From Coenobita brevimanus (lineage: Eukaryota > Arthropoda > Malacostraca > Decapoda > Coenobitidae): 64,000 nucleotides of DNA. The notes beneath the pieces were generated by a model, which did not search any database, was not told where the DNA came from, and saw only the letters and a list, made by a program, of their open reading frames with translations. The stretch lies in assembly GCA_032717465.1 (NCBI GenBank), contig CM064666.1:890001-954000 (forward strand), given 5' to 3'. The position numbers and the translations under genes are program-made. Of this stretch, positions 60,370 to 64,000 are shown one piece after another. Numbering within the stretch: position 1 is the first letter of the stretch; each line of letters starts with the position of its first letter.

Positions 60370-61175
60370 GATTGGTAGGCCTAGCAGACTCCCTACCACC
60401 TTTATTAGATTAGTAGACAGTGATTGGTAGGCCTAGCAGACTCCCTACCATCTTTGTTAGATTAGTAGACAGTGATTTGTAGGCCTAGCAGACTCCCTAC
60501 CACCTTTGTTAGATTAGTAGACAGTGCTTTGTTTGTAGGCCTAGCAGACTCCCTACTCCTTTATTGGATTAGTACATGGCACTTTTATTACTATTTGTAG
60601 ACCTAGGAGACTCCCTACTCCTTTATTAGATTTGTAAACAGCACTTTATTACTATTTGTAGACCTAGGAGACTCCCTACCTCTTCCTTTATTAGATTAGT
60701 AAACCACTTTATTACTGTATTTGTGGACCTAGGAGACTCCCTACCTCTTCCTTTATTAGATTTGTAAACAGCACTTTATTACTGTATTTGTGGACCTAGC
60801 AGACTCCCTACCACCTTTATTAGATTATTATACGGTGCTTTATTACTGTATTTGTAGACCTAGGAGACTCCCTATCTCTTCCTTTATTAGATTAGTATGT
60901 GGTGCTTTATTAGTGTTTATTTGTGGACCTAGGAGACTCCCTATACTTTTATTAGATCAGTATACGGCGCTTTATTACTGTATTTGTAGACCTAGGAGAC
61001 TCCCTACCTCCTTGATTAAATTAGGAGAGAGCACTTTATTACTGTATTTGTGGACCTAGCAGACTCCCTACCTCCTTGATTAAATTAGGAGACAGCACTT
61101 TATTACTATATTTGTAGACCTAGGAGACTCCCTACCTCTTCCTTTATTAGATCAGTACACGGCGCTTTATTACTG
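60370..61175. repeat. ~62-70-bp tandem repeat (GACCTAGGAGACTCCCTACC)
   Basis: About 12 units with TTTATTAGATTAGTA..CA(G/C)..CTTTATTACTGTATTTGT(A/G). Unit length varies with a CTCTTC insertion. No gene. Confidence 0.93.
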
Positions 61176-61344
61176 TCTGTATTTACTGTATACTAAGCCT
61201 TGGAATTTAGAAAGACATTGGCACATCCTCTTTACTGGTTAACAAAACATTATTATATTGGTTTTATTGTGTATGGGGTTTATTTATACAGAATGAGTAA
61301 AGATTATTGAGAGATAGGTAGGTGACCCAAACATGCATTCTGGT

Positions 61345-61364
61345 TTCCCTCTCTCTCTCTCTCT

Positions 61365-61428
<64 letters not shown>

Positions 61429-61435
61429 ACACACA

Positions 61436-61495
<60 letters not shown>

Positions 61496-61510
61496 CTCTC
61501 TCTCTCTCTC
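61345..61510. repeat. (CT)n/(CA)n compound microsatellite
   Basis: CTCTCT-CACACA blocks occur twice. Confidence 0.97.
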
Positions 61511-61644
61511 AGTATATCTGTTTTTTATATTCAAATTAATCTTTTTTATGTTTTTTGATGTACAGAATATAACTTTTTTTTTTCTTTTCAGGTATGTATA
61601 ATTCCTTCTCACACGTAGTTGGCTGTGATGGGAGGCAGGGAGAG

Positions 61645-61715
61645 GTAAGAGAGAGAGAGAGAGAGAATTACTACCCACACAGCCAGGTAGAAGGTTGTGT
61701 GACAGTCTGTTGGTA

Positions 61716-61782
<67 letters not shown>

Positions 61783-61862
61783 GGAGGGAGAGAGAGACCA
61801 GGTAGAAGGTTGTGTGACTACCCACACATCCAGGTAGAAGGTTGTGTGACAGTCTGTAGGTA

Positions 61863-61921
<59 letters not shown>

Positions 61922-61985
61922 GGAGGGAGAGAGAGAATTACTACCCACACAGCCAGGTAGAAGGTTGTGTGACAGTCTGTAGGTA

Positions 61986-62050
<65 letters not shown>

Positions 62051-62100
62051 ACTACCCACACAGCCAGGTAGAAGGTTAGGTAGCAGTCTGTAGGTAGATT
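61645..62100. repeat. ~125-bp tandem repeat of (GT)n-(GA)n with unique linker
   Basis: GAATTACTACCCACACAGCC + AGGTAGAAGGTTGTGTGACAG + TCTG(T/A)(T/A)GGTAGATT then GT and GA runs, repeated three to four times (starts near 61665, 61806, 61935 and 62046). Confidence 0.93.
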
Positions 62101-62151
62101 TATTTATTTATTTATTATATTTATCACCTTTACTAAGAGGCGGGGGCAGAT

Positions 62152-62154
<3 letters not shown>

Positions 62155-62192
<38 letters not shown>

Positions 62193-62772
62193 CCTCCTAC
62201 ATCCACTTACAGTTAGAGTATGTATAGTAAAATTCCTCCATGATTTACGTGTGTGTGTGTGTGTGTGTGTGTGTCCTTGATTACCACCTACCCCTGTAGT
62301 TATGTAGATGAGGCGTTTCCCTTGTGTAGACATCATCATTTACGTACACACCCTTGTCTTACATACATACATAGATGAAGACATTGATATTAGCCTAGAT
62401 ATATACATACATTGATAGGCCTACATACATACGTACGTACATACATACGTACATACATACGTACATACATAAAACTGAGAGGGGCCTATATATACATACA
62501 TACACGTACATACACATATATACATACATGAAGACATTGATAGGAGCGTACATACAGACATACATGAAGACTGTTAGGATTCAAGATACATACATACATA
62601 CGTACATGAAGAATTTGATAGGGGCCAAGATACACATACATAGACATTAGATACGTACACACACATACATACATACGTACATGTGTACTTCTTTTTTAGA
62701 TGCACACACACACATGATAGTATCCTTAATGCATACATTCATACACTTAACACACATGACTGTTGATGTCTC

Positions 62773-62829
<57 letters not shown>

Positions 62830-63040
62830 TTTCCACCTCATGTATGTGGGAAAGATGATGATGATGGTTGCTGCGGCGGTGGTGATGGTGATGATGATGA
62901 TGATGATGATGGTTGCGGCGGCGGTGGTGATGGTGGTGGTGGTGATAGTAATAATAATGGTGATGATGATGATAGTGATGATGATGATGATGATGTACTG
63001 GACAGTCAGGAAATAGGCAGTCCATTCCTTTAGATCCAGC

Positions 63041-63103
<63 letters not shown>

Positions 63104-63105
63104 AC
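62155..63105. repeat. Mixed microsatellites: (GA)n, (GT)n, (CATA)n, (GAT)n, (CA)n
   Basis: GA 62155-62190, GT 62250-62273, TACA/TACG tetranucleotides 62355-62680, GT 62777-62824, GAT/GGT 62850-62995, CA 63043-63101. No gene. Confidence 0.95.
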
Positions 63106-63179
63106 GTCACCACATGTGCACTAATACGAACCGTCCATATGGAGACATTCTGTAGGGATATATTAACAACTGAGGACCT

Positions 63180-63310
63180 GTATTTACGTTGTTTGAGGAA
63201 GCTCCCTAACACCTTTTCCTTAGCGATTTATTTTTGGGTATGACTGCGTGATATCCTCATGTACGGTATTAATGCAGAGTATGGCGATATTGGATGGTTT
63301 TATTTACCCT
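63180..63310. mobile_element. MITE left half
   Basis: GGAAGCTCCCTAACACCTTTTCCTTAGCGATTTATTTTTGGG and TGATATCCTCATG, as in the left part of the MITE at 48111. Confidence 0.7.
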
Positions 63311-63419
63311 TGCTAATACCACTACACCAGTCCTGAGACAGCCCTGTGTGGAGTATGGATGGTGGGTGTTGGTGCAGAAGTGGTGACAGGTGATGATGTG
63401 TGGTACTGCTTTTAAGTTC

Positions 63420-63840
63420 CCTAGCACGTGTGTGGGGTGGGTGTGGGTGAGGATGTAGGTGTGAAGAATTTGGGTGTGGATGAGGTTGTGGGTGTTAGAG
63501 TGGGGTTGGGAGGGTGTGGTGTGGGTGTATAGAGTGAGTTTGGGAGGGTGTGGTGTGGGTGTATAGAGTGAGTTTGGGAGGGTGTGGTGTGGGTGTATAG
63601 AGTGGGGTTGGAAGAGTGTAGATGTGGGTGTGGAGGGTGAGGTTGAGGATAATGTGGGTGTGGATGAGGATGTGGGTTAGGTTGAGGGTGTGGTGTGGGT
63701 GTAGAGAGTGGGGTTGGGAGAGTGTGGGTTTGGGTGAGGATGTGGATATGGAGTGAAGGTGGGGGGGATGAGGATGGTTTGGGTGAGGGTGGAGGGTGTG
63801 GGTGTGGGTGTAAAGGTTGTAGGTGTGGGTGTAAGTTAGG
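63420..63840. repeat. G-rich (GTGTGGGTGTAGAGTG) degenerate minisatellite
   Basis: 34-bp units (GGGAGGGTGTGGTGTGGGTG + TATAGAGTGAGTTT) around 63500-63610, then decayed GTGGGTGTGGATGAGGATG. 63895-64000 has two copies of a ~60-bp unit (ACTGCTTCCTCTCCTTCATG). Confidence 0.85.
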
Positions 63841-64000
63841 CTATAATAAACTGCAGTGCTGAGTTGAATGCGAAGGATTAAGGTAGTATGTTACCAGCCA
63901 CACTGCTTCCTCTCCTTCATGCTTCCTACCATACTATCATGCGTGTCATTCTTTCATACTGCTTCCTCTCCTTCATGCTTCTTACCATACTATCACGCTT

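Overview
This window is eukaryotic nuclear DNA. It has long introns with GT-AG junctions that keep reading frame, dense microsatellites, and many 5'-truncated LINE, SINE and MITE copies. CCTAA-type (TTAGG) interstitial repeats and a crustacean-like repeat load suggest an arthropod, most likely a decapod crustacean. That placement is an inference.

Gene 1 (+ strand, 576-28090) is the greater part of a CACHD1 orthologue (VWFA and cache domain-containing protein 1, an alpha2delta-like calcium-channel modulator). I resolve 19 consecutive coding exons whose phases agree, about 1,215 codons, ending in a transmembrane segment and cytoplasmic tail. The N-terminal exon(s) with the signal peptide lie off the left edge. 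Gene 2 (- strand, 46379-42441) is a complete four-exon Josephin deubiquitinase of the JOSD1/JOSD2 type with an unusual repeat-bearing C-terminal extension. Gene 3 (+ strand) contributes only a 19-codon first coding exon at 51655-51711; its remaining exons lie beyond the right edge. A possible 29-codon terminal exon of a nested minus-strand gene lies at 25977-26066 inside a CACHD1 intron.

Layout: 1-570 SINE-related tandem repeat; 576-28090 CACHD1 exons among repeats; 28091-about 29900 3'UTR-like AT-rich DNA; 30-36 kb tandem and interspersed repeats; 37.6-40.5 kb fragments of a Jockey-like LINE (3' tail, then zinc-knuckle ORF1 and endonuclease start); 41.3-41.8 kb tandem array; 42.4-46.4 kb Josephin gene with a hAT-like element in its first intron; 48-51.6 kb MITEs and a possible promoter region; 51.7-64 kb repeat-filled intron of gene 3 (telomere-like array, 5S-headed SINE, minisatellites, microsatellites).

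The most striking observation is recurrent: at least eight CACHD1 exons and two Josephin exons have imperfect copies of their own exon-intron junction, usually 40-180 bp away (up to about 0.9 kb). These carry decoy splice sites and often an attached transposon or microsatellite fragment. Other notable items are a full-length 5S rRNA-headed SINE, a hairpin core and 3' tail shared between different SINE types, a hAT-like element inserted in a SINE, paired MITEs, and a 73-bp tandem expansion of a LINE coding segment.
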